Shown here piece by piece: positions 40,296 through 49,324 of a stretch of 64,000 nucleotides of DNA (position 1 is the stretch's first letter; every line of letters starts with the position of its first letter). This DNA comes from Nonomuraea angiospora (GTDB lineage: Bacteria; Actinomycetota; Actinomycetes; Streptosporangiales; Streptosporangiaceae). A model generated the notes under the pieces. That model was not told the DNA's origin, did no database searches, and saw nothing but the letters and a program-made list of their open reading frames with translations. The DNA lies in NCBI RefSeq assembly GCF_014873145.1, contig NZ_JADBEK010000001.1, positions 6,758,001 to 6,822,000 of the forward strand, in the 5' to 3' direction. A program made the translations under genes and the position numbers.

Positions 40296-42530
40296 ATGAG
40301 CATCAAGTACGTCGGCCGGCCCGTCGACCGGCTCGACGGCCGGGACAAGATCACCGGCCGGGCCCGTTTCGCGGCGGAGCACGACTATCCGGACCTCGCC
40401 CACGCCGCCCTCGTGCACTCCACCGTCGCCCGGGGCCGCATCACCGCCATCCACGCCGACGCGGCCCGCGCGGCGAAGGGCGTGATCGAGGTCCTCACGC
40501 ACGAGAACGCCCCCGCCATGAAGCCCCCGCCCTCCCGGAGCCTGCTGAACCTCAGCTCGATGGTCATCGGGACGTCGGTCAACTACCTGGCCACGGACGA
40601 GGTGCACTGGAACGGCCAGCCCGTGGCGGTCGTGGTGGCCGAATCGCCCGAGGCCGCGCGGCACGCGGCGGGCCTGGTGCGGATCACGTACGAGGAGCTG
40701 CCCGCCGTGGTGGACTTCGCGGCCGAGGAGCCGAACGCCACCCCGCAGAAGGGCAACGCGCTGATGCCGGCGGCGGCGAACAAGGGGGACGCGGAGGCGG
40801 CGCTGGCGGCCGCGGCGGTCTCGGTGGACCTGCGCTTCACCACGCCGCCGCACAACCACAACGCGATCGAGCCGCACGCGACGACCGCCGTGTGGGACGG
40901 CGACCGCCTGACCCTGCACGAGAGCACGCAGACCATCACGTGGCTGCGCAGCCATCTCGCGCAGCGGTTCGGCGTTCCCGAGGGGAACATCCGCGTGCTG
41001 TCCCCTTACGTGGGCGGCGGGTTCGGCGGCAAGGGCTCGGTGTGGGCGGGCACGCTGCTCGCCGTGCTGGCCGCCCGGGCGACCAGGCGCCCGGTACGGC
41101 TGGCGCTCACCCGGGCGGGCGTCTACCACACGGTCGGCGGCCGGACCCCGAGCACCCAGCGGGTCGCCCTGGGCGCGGACTCCGACGGGAAGCTGACCGC
41201 GCTGATCCACACCAGCGTCGCCAGGACGGGCCGGGTCGGCGGCGGCGGCGAGCAGATCACCTCGGCCTCCCGGCACCTGTACGACTCCCCGAACATCCGC
41301 CTGCGCCAGAGCCTCGTCCAGCTCGACCTGCTCTCCAACACGTTCATGCGGGCCCCGGGCGAGTCCATCGGCACCTACGCCCTGGAATCGGCCATGGACG
41401 AGCTGGCCTGCGAGCTGGGCATGGATCCGATCGAGCTGCGGATGCTCAACGAGCCGGCGCGTAATCCGATGGACGGCAAACGGTTCGCGCACCGCATGTT
41501 GCGCGAGGCGTACGAGGTGGGGGCGGAGCGGTTCGGGTGGCGCGAGCGCGATCCGCGGCCCGGCTCGATGCGCGACGGGCGGTGGCTGGTCGGCATGGGG
41601 GTGGCGTCGGCGTACCACCCGGCTTTCCAGCTCCCGGCGAGCGTCACCGTGCGGCTGGGCGCGGACGGCGGGGTCGTGGTGCGGTGCGGCCTGCACGAGA
41701 TCGGCGTGGGCGCGGCGACCGTGCAGGCGCAGATCGCCGCGGACGAGCTGGGGGTGCCGCTGGAGTCGGTACGCGTCGAGGTCGGCGACTCCGACCTCCC
41801 CGCGGGCCCGATGGCGGGCGGTTCCGGGCAGACGGCGAGCGCGGCGGCCAGCGTGCTGGAGGCCTGCCGCAAGCTGCGGCGTTCCGCGCTCGACCTGGCG
41901 CGCAAGTCGCCGGACTCCCCGCTGCGCGGCGTGCGCGATCCGCAGGCCCGCGACGGCGGGCTCTACCAGGGGTCCAGAGGCGAGACATATGCGGCGATCC
42001 TCGCCCGGGCGGGTCGCGACCACCTGGAGGTGGCGGCCGGCGGCGGCATGCTGAGGTTCATGGCGAAGACCGTACGCGACCGCAGCCGGTGGGTGAAGGC
42101 CGCGTCCGGGGCGCACTTCTGCGAGGTGCGGGTGGACCGCGACACGGGCGAGGTACGGGTCTCGCGCTGGACGGGCGTGTTCGACGTCGGCACCGTGATC
42201 AACGCCAAGACGGTGGCCAGCCAGCTGCGCGGTGGCATCGTGATGGGCATCGGCCTGGCGCTGTCGGAGGAGACGCTGATCGATCCGCGCACCGGGCGGG
42301 TCGTCAACGCGAGCCTGGCCGACTACCACGTGCCCGTGCACGCCGACGTCCCGCGCATCGACATCCACTGCCTGGACGAGCCGGACCCGACGATGCCGCT
42401 GGGGCTGGTCGGGGTGGGCGAGGTCGGCATCACGGGCGTGGGCGCGGCCGTGGCGAACGCCGTGCGCCACGCCACCGGCAAGCGCGTCACGGACCTGCCG
42501 ATCACGCTCGATAAGCTGCTGCCTCTCTGA
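40296..42530 (+). CDS. Aldehyde oxidoreductase molybdenum-binding subunit (PaoC/xanthine dehydrogenase type)
   Basis: The 744-aa product binds the molybdenum cofactor and oxidises the substrate. It opens VGRPVDRLDGRDKITGRARF and has PYVGGGFGGKG, RAPGESIGTYALES and ends GLVGVGEVGITGVGAAVANA, where the Glu of GEVG is the catalytic base in the family. Length and order match E. coli PaoC. No XdhC/PaoD-like cofactor chaperone gene is adjacent. Aromatic aldehydes are the substrates of PaoABC; the substrate here is inferred at best. Confidence 0.93.
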   Translation: MSIKYVGRPVDRLDGRDKITGRARFAAEHDYPDLAHAALVHSTVARGRITAIHADAARAAKGVIEVLTHENAPAMKPPPSRSLLNLSSMVIGTSVNYLATDEVHWNGQPVAVVVAESPEAARHAAGLVRITYEELPAVVDFAAEEPNATPQKGNALMPAAANKGDAEAALAAAAVSVDLRFTTPPHNHNAIEPHATTAVWDGDRLTLHESTQTITWLRSHLAQRFGVPEGNIRVLSPYVGGGFGGKGSVWAGTLLAVLAARATRRPVRLALTRAGVYHTVGGRTPSTQRVALGADSDGKLTALIHTSVARTGRVGGGGEQITSASRHLYDSPNIRLRQSLVQLDLLSNTFMRAPGESIGTYALESAMDELACELGMDPIELRMLNEPARNPMDGKRFAHRMLREAYEVGAERFGWRERDPRPGSMRDGRWLVGMGVASAYHPAFQLPASVTVRLGADGGVVVRCGLHEIGVGAATVQAQIAADELGVPLESVRVEVGDSDLPAGPMAGGSGQTASAAASVLEACRKLRRSALDLARKSPDSPLRGVRDPQARDGGLYQGSRGETYAAILARAGRDHLEVAAGGGMLRFMAKTVRDRSRWVKAASGAHFCEVRVDRDTGEVRVSRWTGVFDVGTVINAKTVASQLRGGIVMGIGLALSEETLIDPRTGRVVNASLADYHVPVHADVPRIDIHCLDEPDPTMPLGLVGVGEVGITGVGAAVANAVRHATGKRVTDLPITLDKLLPL

Positions 42531-42755
42531 AGCCGTGCCGAGTGGCGCAACCGCGACGAGTTCGTGACCGGGCGCGACGAGATCAGGGACTTCCCGCGCC
42601 GCAAGTGGGAACGGGAGCTGGACTACTCCCTGCGCAAGGAGCTGTGGGGCGTGCTGGGCGACCGCATCGCGGTCCGGTTCCAGTACGAGTGCCGCGACGC
42701 CTCCGGGCAGTGGTGGCGCAGCTACGGCAACGTGGACGTGCTGCCGGTCAGATGA
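42531..42755 (+). pseudogene. Fragment of a DUF1348 (NTF2-like) gene
   Basis: Directly after the stop of the large subunit the frame reads [18 protein letters not shown], then [16 protein letters not shown] and [10 protein letters not shown], the central part of DUF1348 proteins (about 150 aa). The N-terminal half is missing and no start precedes it. The C-terminus ends early, inside a 9-bp tandem repeat. It could only be expressed from GTG 42564 as 63 aa, which would lack the fold. Confidence 0.75.
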
Positions 42756-42784
42756 GTCAGATGAGCCAGATGAGTCAGATGAGG
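42749..42784 (+). repeat. Four tandem copies of a 9-bp unit
   Basis: CAGATGAGT, CAGATGAGC, CAGATGAGT, CAGATGAGG. The array supplies the stop of the DUF1348 fragment and the stop and last codons of the permease gene on the other strand, so copy number changes would keep frame (9 = 3 x 3) but alter the ends of both. Confidence 0.9.
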
Positions 42785-44067
42785 TAGCGCAGCCACAGGT
42801 ACGGCACCGACAGCGCGACGGTCACGAACGTGACGACCAGCCCGTACTTGGTGAACTGCCAGAAGCTGATCCGGGTGCCGTTGCGGGCGGCGATGCCGAT
42901 GACGACGACGTTGGCCGCCGCCCCCACGGCCGTGGCGTTGCCGCCCAGGTCGGCCCCCAGGGCCAGCGCCCACCACAGCACCTGGGCGGGGCCGCTGCCC
43001 CCGTTGGCCTGGACGAGGTCGGCCACGATGGGGCTCATGGTGGCGACGTACGGGATGTTGTCCACGACGGCGGACAGCCCGGCCGACACCCACAGCAGCA
43101 GCATCGTGGTCAGGCCGAGCCGGCCGCCGGTGGCCTCGGCGGCGGCCTTCGAGATCTGGCCGATCACCCCGGTCTCCACCAGCGCCCCCACCATGACGAA
43201 CAGCCCCGCGAAGAACACCAGCGTCGGCCACTCGACCTCGCGGATGGCCTCCTCGGTCGTCACCCTGGTGGCCGCCACCAGCACCCCCGCGCCCAGCAGC
43301 GCCACGACCGACGGCGCGTAGTGCAGCACGGGATGCAGCACGAACGCGGCCATCACCAGGGCCAGCACGGCGAGCGCCTGCCACAGGAGCCTGCGGTCGG
43401 CGATGGCCTCCCGCTCGTTCAGCGACATGATCTCCGCGACCCGCTCGGGGTCGTAGGTGAACGACGCCCTGAACAACCACCGGCACAGCCCGACGAACAC
43501 CACCACCAGCACGACGATCAGCGGCGCCATGTGCGCGAGGAAGTCGTTGAACGTCAGGCCGCCGCGGCTGCCGATGATGATGTTCGGCGGGTCGCCGACG
43601 AGCGTGGACGCGCCGCCGATGTTGGACGCCATGGCCTCGGCGATCAGGTACGGCGCCACCGGCAACGCCAGCCGCTCGCACACCAGGAACGTCACGGGGG
43701 CGATCAGCAGCACGGTGGTGACGTTGTCCAGCAGCGCGGAGGCCGAGGCGGTGATCACGATCAGCAGTGCCATGAGCCGGAACGGCTGCCCCCGAGCCCG
43801 CTTGGCCGACCAGATCGCCAAATATTCGAATATTCCGGTCTGTTTCAGGACACCGACGATGACCATCATGCCGAGCAGCAGGAAGATCACGTTCCAGTCG
43901 ATCCCGGTGTGCTCGTCGAAGAACGCCGCGCTCCCGTCGGTGGCGTGGATCAGCAGCATGACCCCCGCCCCGCCGAGCGCCGCCGCCACCCGGTGCACCT
44001 TCTCCGTGGCGATCAGCGTGTACGCGAAGAGGAAGGCGGCCACCGCCAGCCACGCGGTGACGGTCAT
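42775..44067 (-). CDS. SLC13/NhaD/ArsB-type ion permease
   Basis: The product has 430 aa from ATG 44067 with about 11-12 helices. Family motifs are SALLDNVTTVLLIAPVTFLV and NIGGASTLVGDPPNIIIGS, repeated in weaker form in the second half (LSAVVDNIPYVATMSPIV, GNATAVGAAANVV), the inverted repeat of the ion transporter superfamily. Members carry arsenite, sodium or dicarboxylates; the arsenic genes arsR and arsC are absent, so the substrate is open. The gene converges with the oxidoreductase operon. Confidence 0.88.
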   Translation of the reverse strand: MTVTAWLAVAAFLFAYTLIATEKVHRVAAALGGAGVMLLIHATDGSAAFFDEHTGIDWNVIFLLLGMMVIVGVLKQTGIFEYLAIWSAKRARGQPFRLMALLIVITASASALLDNVTTVLLIAPVTFLVCERLALPVAPYLIAEAMASNIGGASTLVGDPPNIIIGSRGGLTFNDFLAHMAPLIVVLVVVFVGLCRWLFRASFTYDPERVAEIMSLNEREAIADRRLLWQALAVLALVMAAFVLHPVLHYAPSVVALLGAGVLVAATRVTTEEAIREVEWPTLVFFAGLFVMVGALVETGVIGQISKAAAEATGGRLGLTTMLLLWVSAGLSAVVDNIPYVATMSPIVADLVQANGGSGPAQVLWWALALGADLGGNATAVGAAANVVVIGIAARNGTRISFWQFTKYGLVVTFVTVALSVPYLWLRYLI

Positions 44068-44213
44068 GGCGACTCGATGAGCATGAGGGCGAACTCCGGG
44101 AACGACGACACGACCGCCGACCAGACTTCCCGGCACACCATCAAGAACATATCAAAACGCGTCAGACATACCGATGCCGCGCGCTGCTGGATGCTGCTGC
44201 CCTGGACGAGGAT

Positions 44214-45398
44214 CTACGCGGCGTCGCGGTGGTGGCCATGGTAGGGCGGGGCGAGATCGGCGCCGCGCGGCCCCGACAGCGTGGCGCGCAGGTCCGCCAT
44301 CTGGATGGTCCGGCTGATGTCGGTGGGCGTCAGCAGGCCGACCAGCCGCCCGTCCGGGTCGAGCACGACCGCGCGCCCGTCGGCGCACCCCTCCATCCTG
44401 GGCAGCAGGTCGGTCAGCGGCTCCTCGGGCCGGGCCCGCGGCACCTCCTCCGGCGGGCAGGCGATGTCGGCGAGCCGGGTCGTGCCCCGGCGCTCCGGCT
44501 CGACCCGGCGGATCCGGTTGAGCGTCACCAGGCCGGCGAAGGTCCCGTCCGGGGCGACCAGCGGGTACGTGGACAGCCGGTGCCGCATCACGACCCGCTC
44601 GATGAGCCCGGAGACGGTCTCGTCCGGCGAGGCGACCACGGGGTGCCCCGACATCGCCTCCGCGACGCGGATCCCGTGCAGGACGGTGCCGAGCCGGGTC
44701 TGCTGCTCCTCGGCGCTGGCGGCGTTCACCAGGAAGAGGCCGATCAGCGCCAGCCACAGCCCGTCGAAGCTGCGCCCGGTGACCACCTGAAGGAAGCCGA
44801 CCGCGATGAGCACGTATCCGAACCAGCGTCCGGCCCGGGCCGCGGCGATCGCCGCCCGCGCCCGGTCGTGCCAGCGCGCCCACAAGATCGCCCGCAGCAC
44901 CCGCCCGCCGTCCAGCGGGGCGGCCGGGACCAGGTTGAAGATGGCGAGGAGCACGTTCACCCCGGCCAGGTACGCGAACATGCCGCCCGCCAGCGCCGCC
45001 CCGGAGACCACGAAGGCGATCACCCCGAACACCACGCCGGCCAGCAGGCTCGTCGCGGGCCCCACCACGGCGATCTTCAGATCCGCGCCCGGCGAGCGGG
45101 GCTCGCCGCGTAGCTCCGCGACCCCGCCCAGCAGCCAGAGCGTGATCCGCGACACCTCGACGCCCTCGTGCCGGGCCATGATCGCGTGCGCCAGCTCGTG
45201 CGCGAGCAGCGAGGCCATGAACAGCACCGCCGCCACCACCCCGGCCAGCACGTACGCGGCCCGCGGGTAGCCGGGGAAGACCGCGGGGAACCGTCCGAAG
45301 CCCAGCCCGAACACCAGGATCGCGACGATCACCAGCACGCTGATGTTGAGCCCCACCCGCACGCCCCCGATGCGGCCCAGAGGGATGGATGAACGCAT
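44214..45398 (-). CDS. M50 site-2 protease with CBS domains
   Basis: The product has 394 aa from ATG 45398 (GGGAGG upstream). The membrane protease part has HELAH with the zinc ligands and catalytic Glu (LLAHELAHAIMARHEGVEVS) and the distal NLVPAAPLDGGRVL with the third ligand Asp. After about residue 230 two CBS domains follow (MSGHPVVASPDETVSGLIER, AVVLDPDGRLVGLLTPTDI). This matches the Rip3-like M50-CBS family. It cuts substrates within the membrane, often anti-sigma factors; no such gene is adjacent. Confidence 0.92.
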   Translation of the reverse strand: MRSSIPLGRIGGVRVGLNISVLVIVAILVFGLGFGRFPAVFPGYPRAAYVLAGVVAAVLFMASLLAHELAHAIMARHEGVEVSRITLWLLGGVAELRGEPRSPGADLKIAVVGPATSLLAGVVFGVIAFVVSGAALAGGMFAYLAGVNVLLAIFNLVPAAPLDGGRVLRAILWARWHDRARAAIAAARAGRWFGYVLIAVGFLQVVTGRSFDGLWLALIGLFLVNAASAEEQQTRLGTVLHGIRVAEAMSGHPVVASPDETVSGLIERVVMRHRLSTYPLVAPDGTFAGLVTLNRIRRVEPERRGTTRLADIACPPEEVPRARPEEPLTDLLPRMEGCADGRAVVLDPDGRLVGLLTPTDISRTIQMADLRATLSGPRGADLAPPYHGHHRDAA

Positions 45399-45468
45399 CT
45401 CGCCTCCCTGCGGCCTGATTTGTTCGCTCAACCGCCCCCTGCCCGCAAAAGCGCAGCTCAAGCCCTGT

Positions 45469-46344
45469 TCAGGAAGTGCCGAGCACCCCCGCCAGCTCGG
45501 CGAACGCGGTGGCCGCGGGGAGCGGGTCGGCCGGGAGGGCCAGCAGGATGGTGCGCTCGGAGGCCGGTTCGAGGGGGACCGCGTGGACGCCCGGGTGGTG
45601 GGCGGGCAGCGACAGCTCGGGAACGACGGTCACGCCGAGCCCCTCGGCGACCATGGCGAGGATGCTGCCGGTGTCGCGGACCCGGTAGTGACAGCGCAGG
45701 CTCGCCCCCGCCGCCCGCGCCAGGGCCGTGATCAGCGGCTCGCAGCCGCCCGTCGACATGATGAACGGGTGCCTGGCCAGCTCGGCGACCGGCACGGAAG
45801 CGCGTTCGGCCAGCGCGTGACCGCCGGGCAGGACGGCGAGCATCCGGTCGGTGGCCAGCGGGCGCGTGACCAGCCCCGCCACGTCGGCGGGCACGGCGCC
45901 GGCCGTGAGGGTGCCGACGTCGGCGGCGCCGGTCCTGAGCCAGTCGAGCACCTCCCCGTCCGACCCCTCGATCACGGTGAGCCGCACGCGCGGGTGCGCC
46001 TCGCCATAAAGCCGCAGGATGCGCGGCAGCAGGCGCGCGTTGGCGCTGGGGATGACGCCCACGCGCAGGCTGCCGGTGTCCGCCCCGCGCGCCGCGGCCA
46101 CCTCCTGCTCCAGCGCTTCGAGCTGGGTGAGGATGAGCGTGGCGCGGCGGCGGACGGCCCGCCCGGCGGCGGTCAGGCTCACCCCGTGGCTCCCCCTGAC
46201 GAGCAGGGACAGGCCCAGCTCGCTCTCCAGGCCGCGCAGGGCGTGGCTGACCGCGGACTGCGTGGTGTTCAGCTCCTCGGCCGCGCGGGTCATGTTGCCG
46301 GTACGCGCGACCGCCAGCAGGATCCTGAGCTGCGTGAACGTCAT
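45469..46344 (-). CDS. LysR-family transcriptional regulator
   Basis: The 291-aa product has a LysR helix-turn-helix (TFTQLRILLAVARTGNMTRA, then LNTTQSAVSHALRGLESELG) and the two-lobed effector domain (LRVGVIPSANARLLPRILRL, LGVTVVPELSLPAH). The ATG overlaps the stop of the upstream amidotransferase-like gene by 4 bases, so both are made from one message. LysR genes are normally divergent from their target, so this co-directional coupling is less usual. Confidence 0.92.
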   Translation of the reverse strand: MTFTQLRILLAVARTGNMTRAAEELNTTQSAVSHALRGLESELGLSLLVRGSHGVSLTAAGRAVRRRATLILTQLEALEQEVAAARGADTGSLRVGVIPSANARLLPRILRLYGEAHPRVRLTVIEGSDGEVLDWLRTGAADVGTLTAGAVPADVAGLVTRPLATDRMLAVLPGGHALAERASVPVAELARHPFIMSTGGCEPLITALARAAGASLRCHYRVRDTGSILAMVAEGLGVTVVPELSLPAHHPGVHAVPLEPASERTILLALPADPLPAATAFAELAGVLGTS

Positions 46345-47048
46345 AGCGCCGCGCGCAGCAACCCCACGACCAGCGGGTGCGGCCGTCCGGGCATCGATCT
46401 CGTCTGCGGCACGAAGAGCGTGGCCAGGTAGAACGGGTGGCCGGGCAGCTCCAGCACCCGGGCCTCGCCGCTGTCGTCCCTGCCCGTCGCGCGGCCCGTC
46501 ACGCGCAGGCCGCCCTCGTGCAGGGTGCTCTGGTGGGCCGGGTTGAGGCCGAAATTGCAGTAGTACTGCTCCTTCACCTCGCATTCCCCGTACAGGGCCG
46601 CCACCGTGGAGCCGGGCGTGAGCGTGACCGGCATGGTCCGGCCCGCGAGGGAGCAGGTCAGCTCGGAGACGAACAGGTCGGACGCGTACGGGTCGTACTC
46701 GGCGTGCTGCGCGTCCTCGAACCCGAGCACGTGGCGGGCGTACTCGATCACCATGTGCTGGCTGCCGCCGCACGTCCCCAGGGTGGGCACGCTGTGCTCG
46801 CGGCCGTGCCGGAGCGCGGCCAGCGCGCCGCGCAGGCTGCGGTACGGGCTCCCCGGGGCGCACCACAGCACGTCGGCGGCCCGCACGCCGGACAGGTCCG
46901 ATTCGAGCGGCTCGGTGGCCAGCCAGCGGACCTCGACCTCGACGCCCAGGTGATCGGCCGCGTGGCCCAGGGCGTCGTCGGTGGCCACGTGCGGGACGAA
47001 CGTCTGGTCGCGGTCGCCGACGACCGCGACCCTCAGCGAGGACTTCAT
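46341..47048 (-). CDS. CTP-synthase C-terminal-region-related amidotransferase-like protein
   Basis: From ATG 47048 the product has 235 aa. It resembles the glutamine amidotransferase (class I) domain of CTP synthase: DVLWCAPGSPYRSLRGAL, the nucleophile Cys in TLGTCGGSQHMVIEYARH, and ELPGHPFYLATLFVPQ carrying the catalytic His. The segment KEQYYCNFGLNPAH is typical of a family annotated as CTP synthase C-terminal region-related (seleno)protein; here the residue is Cys. There is no synthetase domain, so the acceptor of ammonia is unknown. Confidence 0.82.
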   Translation of the reverse strand: MKSSLRVAVVGDRDQTFVPHVATDDALGHAADHLGVEVEVRWLATEPLESDLSGVRAADVLWCAPGSPYRSLRGALAALRHGREHSVPTLGTCGGSQHMVIEYARHVLGFEDAQHAEYDPYASDLFVSELTCSLAGRTMPVTLTPGSTVAALYGECEVKEQYYCNFGLNPAHQSTLHEGGLRVTGRATGRDDSGEARVLELPGHPFYLATLFVPQTRSMPGRPHPLVVGLLRAAL

Positions 47049-47102
47049 GCGCCCACTATGCGGGGGCGAAGGCATGAGCACCAATACTGAGCTGCGCGAA
47101 CG

Positions 47103-49154
47103 TCATGAGTGAACGCTCATGTCAGCCGGTGGCGCGGTCAGGAGCGGCAGCATGACCTCCACGCGCGTCCCGGCCCCGGGCTCGCCGCCGACCACGCAGA
47201 TCCCGCCCAGCTCCGCCGCCCGCTCGCGCATCGAGCCGAGCCCCACGCCCGCGCGATGCTCCTCTGGCAGCCCCTTGCCGTCGTCGGCGATCAGCACGCG
47301 CAGCACCGACCGCTCCCGCTGCAGGACGATCCGGCAGCTGGACGCCTGGGCGTGCCGCCGGACGTTGGTGAGCGCCTCCTGGATGATCCGGTAGACCGCC
47401 ACCTCGACGGCCGCGGGCAGCTCCGACAGGTCGCCCTGCACCTCGACCTCCGCCGGCGGCGGCGACTGCCCGGCCAGGTCGCCGATCGCGCGGACCAGGC
47501 CGAGGTCGTCGAGGGCGGGCGGGCGCAGGCCGTACACGAGCTCGCGGATGTCGCCCGTGACCGCGCCCATGCCCGTGTGCAGCTCGCGCAGCAGCTCGTC
47601 GGCGGCCTCCGGGGACTTCTTGAGGCTGAGCCTGGCCATGTTGATGGTCATCGCCATGGCGGAGAGCGTCTGGCCGAGCCCGTCGTGCAGGTCGCGGCGC
47701 AGGCGGCGGCGCTCCTCCTCCCTGGTGGTCAGGATGCGCTCCCTGGAACGTTGCAGGTCCGCCGCCATCCGCACCGCGTGCGCCACGTCCGCGGCGTACG
47801 GGGTGAGCGTGGCCAGCACTCGCTCGTTGTGCGCGGCGGGGAAGCGGCGCGGGCCCGGCGGGCCGACGAGCAGGCGGCCGACCCGCTCCCCGTGCCAGAT
47901 CAGCGGCACCTCGCGGGAGTCCGGGCCCACCCGGCCGTTCTCCACGTAGCGGGGCTCGCCGTCGGCCACCTCCACGGCCACGCCCTCGACCGCCAGGCCG
48001 TCGCGCAGCACGCTCACCACCGAGGTCAGCGCCTTGGCCGGGTCGCCGCGCCGGACCGCCTGGGTCAGGCGCTCGGCCAGCAGGCCGGGGTCGCCGACGG
48101 CGCCGTACAGGAGGCGGTCCACGGCCCGCTGCAGCGCCCGCCGCAGCGGCTGGAAAAAGGCGCCCGCGAACAGCGCGGCGGCGATCCCGGCCACCTGGCC
48201 GTACCCGGAGACGAGCAGGCCGGACAGCGCGCCCGCGCCGAAGTAGACGGCGCTGACCACGGCCACCACGCCGGCGGCCACGAACGCCCGGCTGATCACC
48301 GTGTCGATGCCGTAGAGCCGGTAGCGCATCACCGAGAACGCCATCGCGACCGGGATCAGCGCCGCCCAGCCGAACGCGATCCACGCGAACCCGGGCAGGA
48401 ACGCGGCCACGACCAGGAACACGATGTAGCCGGCGAACGCCAGGAGCGGCCAGCCGATCTGCCGCCTGGTGACGGAGTCCGCGTGCCGCAGGCGCACCGT
48501 CAGCGACAGCGCCGACAGCGTCATGGCGACGTAGATGCCCGTCCAGGCGATCGCCGAGACCGTCGCCGTGTACGGGGCCAGCGCGGGGATCTGCAGCGGG
48601 TTCGGGATGACCTGGGGGTACGGGTAGCTGCCAGGGGGCGGCGGCACGCGGAAGACGGCGCGCAGGAAGTCGGCCGTGATGGAGGCCGCGCCCAGCGCCA
48701 GGGCGAGGCGCCAGCGCGGCGAGGGCAGGCGGCCGTCGGGCGAGTACAGCGGCAGCACCATCGTGAGGGTCACGCCGCACACCGCCCAGCCGAGCTGGGC
48801 CGGCAGCCGCAGGTAACCCGCGAGGAGGAGGTCGCCGCCCGCGGCGGCGTGGAACATCATCGCCTGCGCGAAGTCGCTGACGGCGGCGGCCAGGCCGCCC
48901 GCGCACATCAGCCAGGCAAGGTTGAGCCGGGGCCGGTGGAAGATGAGGAACGCGCCGACCGCCGGGAACGTCAGCGCGGCGGCCGTCTGCGGGGACACCG
49001 TCCGCTCGGGCGTCCACGCGTCGGGCAGCCCGGCCCAGACCAGCAGCGCGACCACGGTGAGCGCCGGCGACACCACCGCCATGGTCACGGAGGCGACTCT
49101 CGCCCCCCGTGCCGGCTTCTCGTCATCGGCGACCTCGGCGAATCCCCCAGCCAT
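47103..49154 (-). CDS. Sensor histidine kinase of the NarL/LiaS type, orphan
   Basis: The product has 683 aa from ATG 49154; GTG 49184 would add 10. About eight to ten transmembrane helices occupy residues 20-350. A GAF-like segment comes next (VEVADGEPRYVENGRVGPDS). The HisKA_3 dimerisation domain has the phospho-acceptor in RRRLRRDLHDGLGQTLSAMA, and the ATPase domain has IIQEALTNVRRHAQA and VLIADDGKGLPEEHRAGVGL. No LuxR-type response regulator gene is adjacent. A hairpin separates it from the glycoside hydrolase gene. Confidence 0.92.
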   Translation of the reverse strand: MAGGFAEVADDEKPARGARVASVTMAVVSPALTVVALLVWAGLPDAWTPERTVSPQTAAALTFPAVGAFLIFHRPRLNLAWLMCAGGLAAAVSDFAQAMMFHAAAGGDLLLAGYLRLPAQLGWAVCGVTLTMVLPLYSPDGRLPSPRWRLALALGAASITADFLRAVFRVPPPPGSYPYPQVIPNPLQIPALAPYTATVSAIAWTGIYVAMTLSALSLTVRLRHADSVTRRQIGWPLLAFAGYIVFLVVAAFLPGFAWIAFGWAALIPVAMAFSVMRYRLYGIDTVISRAFVAAGVVAVVSAVYFGAGALSGLLVSGYGQVAGIAAALFAGAFFQPLRRALQRAVDRLLYGAVGDPGLLAERLTQAVRRGDPAKALTSVVSVLRDGLAVEGVAVEVADGEPRYVENGRVGPDSREVPLIWHGERVGRLLVGPPGPRRFPAAHNERVLATLTPYAADVAHAVRMAADLQRSRERILTTREEERRRLRRDLHDGLGQTLSAMAMTINMARLSLKKSPEAADELLRELHTGMGAVTGDIRELVYGLRPPALDDLGLVRAIGDLAGQSPPPAEVEVQGDLSELPAAVEVAVYRIIQEALTNVRRHAQASSCRIVLQRERSVLRVLIADDGKGLPEEHRAGVGLGSMRERAAELGGICVVGGEPGAGTRVEVMLPLLTAPPADMSVHS

Positions 49155-49260
49155 CCCGCGCTCCGCCTCTCCGATCCCCGGCACGCCTCCCGTAGAAGAG
49201 GATTATGACCCCTTAATCGGGATGAATCCGTACGCCGTTTCCGGGACGTTATCCGCGGGG

Positions 49261-49300
49261 CCCTGCCCTGACCCGCGATCGCCGCTGAGCCAGGGCAGGG
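49261..49300 (-). terminator. Perfect 10-bp-stem hairpin at the end of the sugar operon
   Basis: CCCTGCCCTG (49261-49270) and CAGGGCAGGG (49291-49300) pair fully around a 20-base loop, 25 bases past the stop of the last sugar-operon gene. No T-run. Confidence 0.55.
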
Positions 49301-49324
49301 AGCATCGGTGCTACCCCATCGGTG

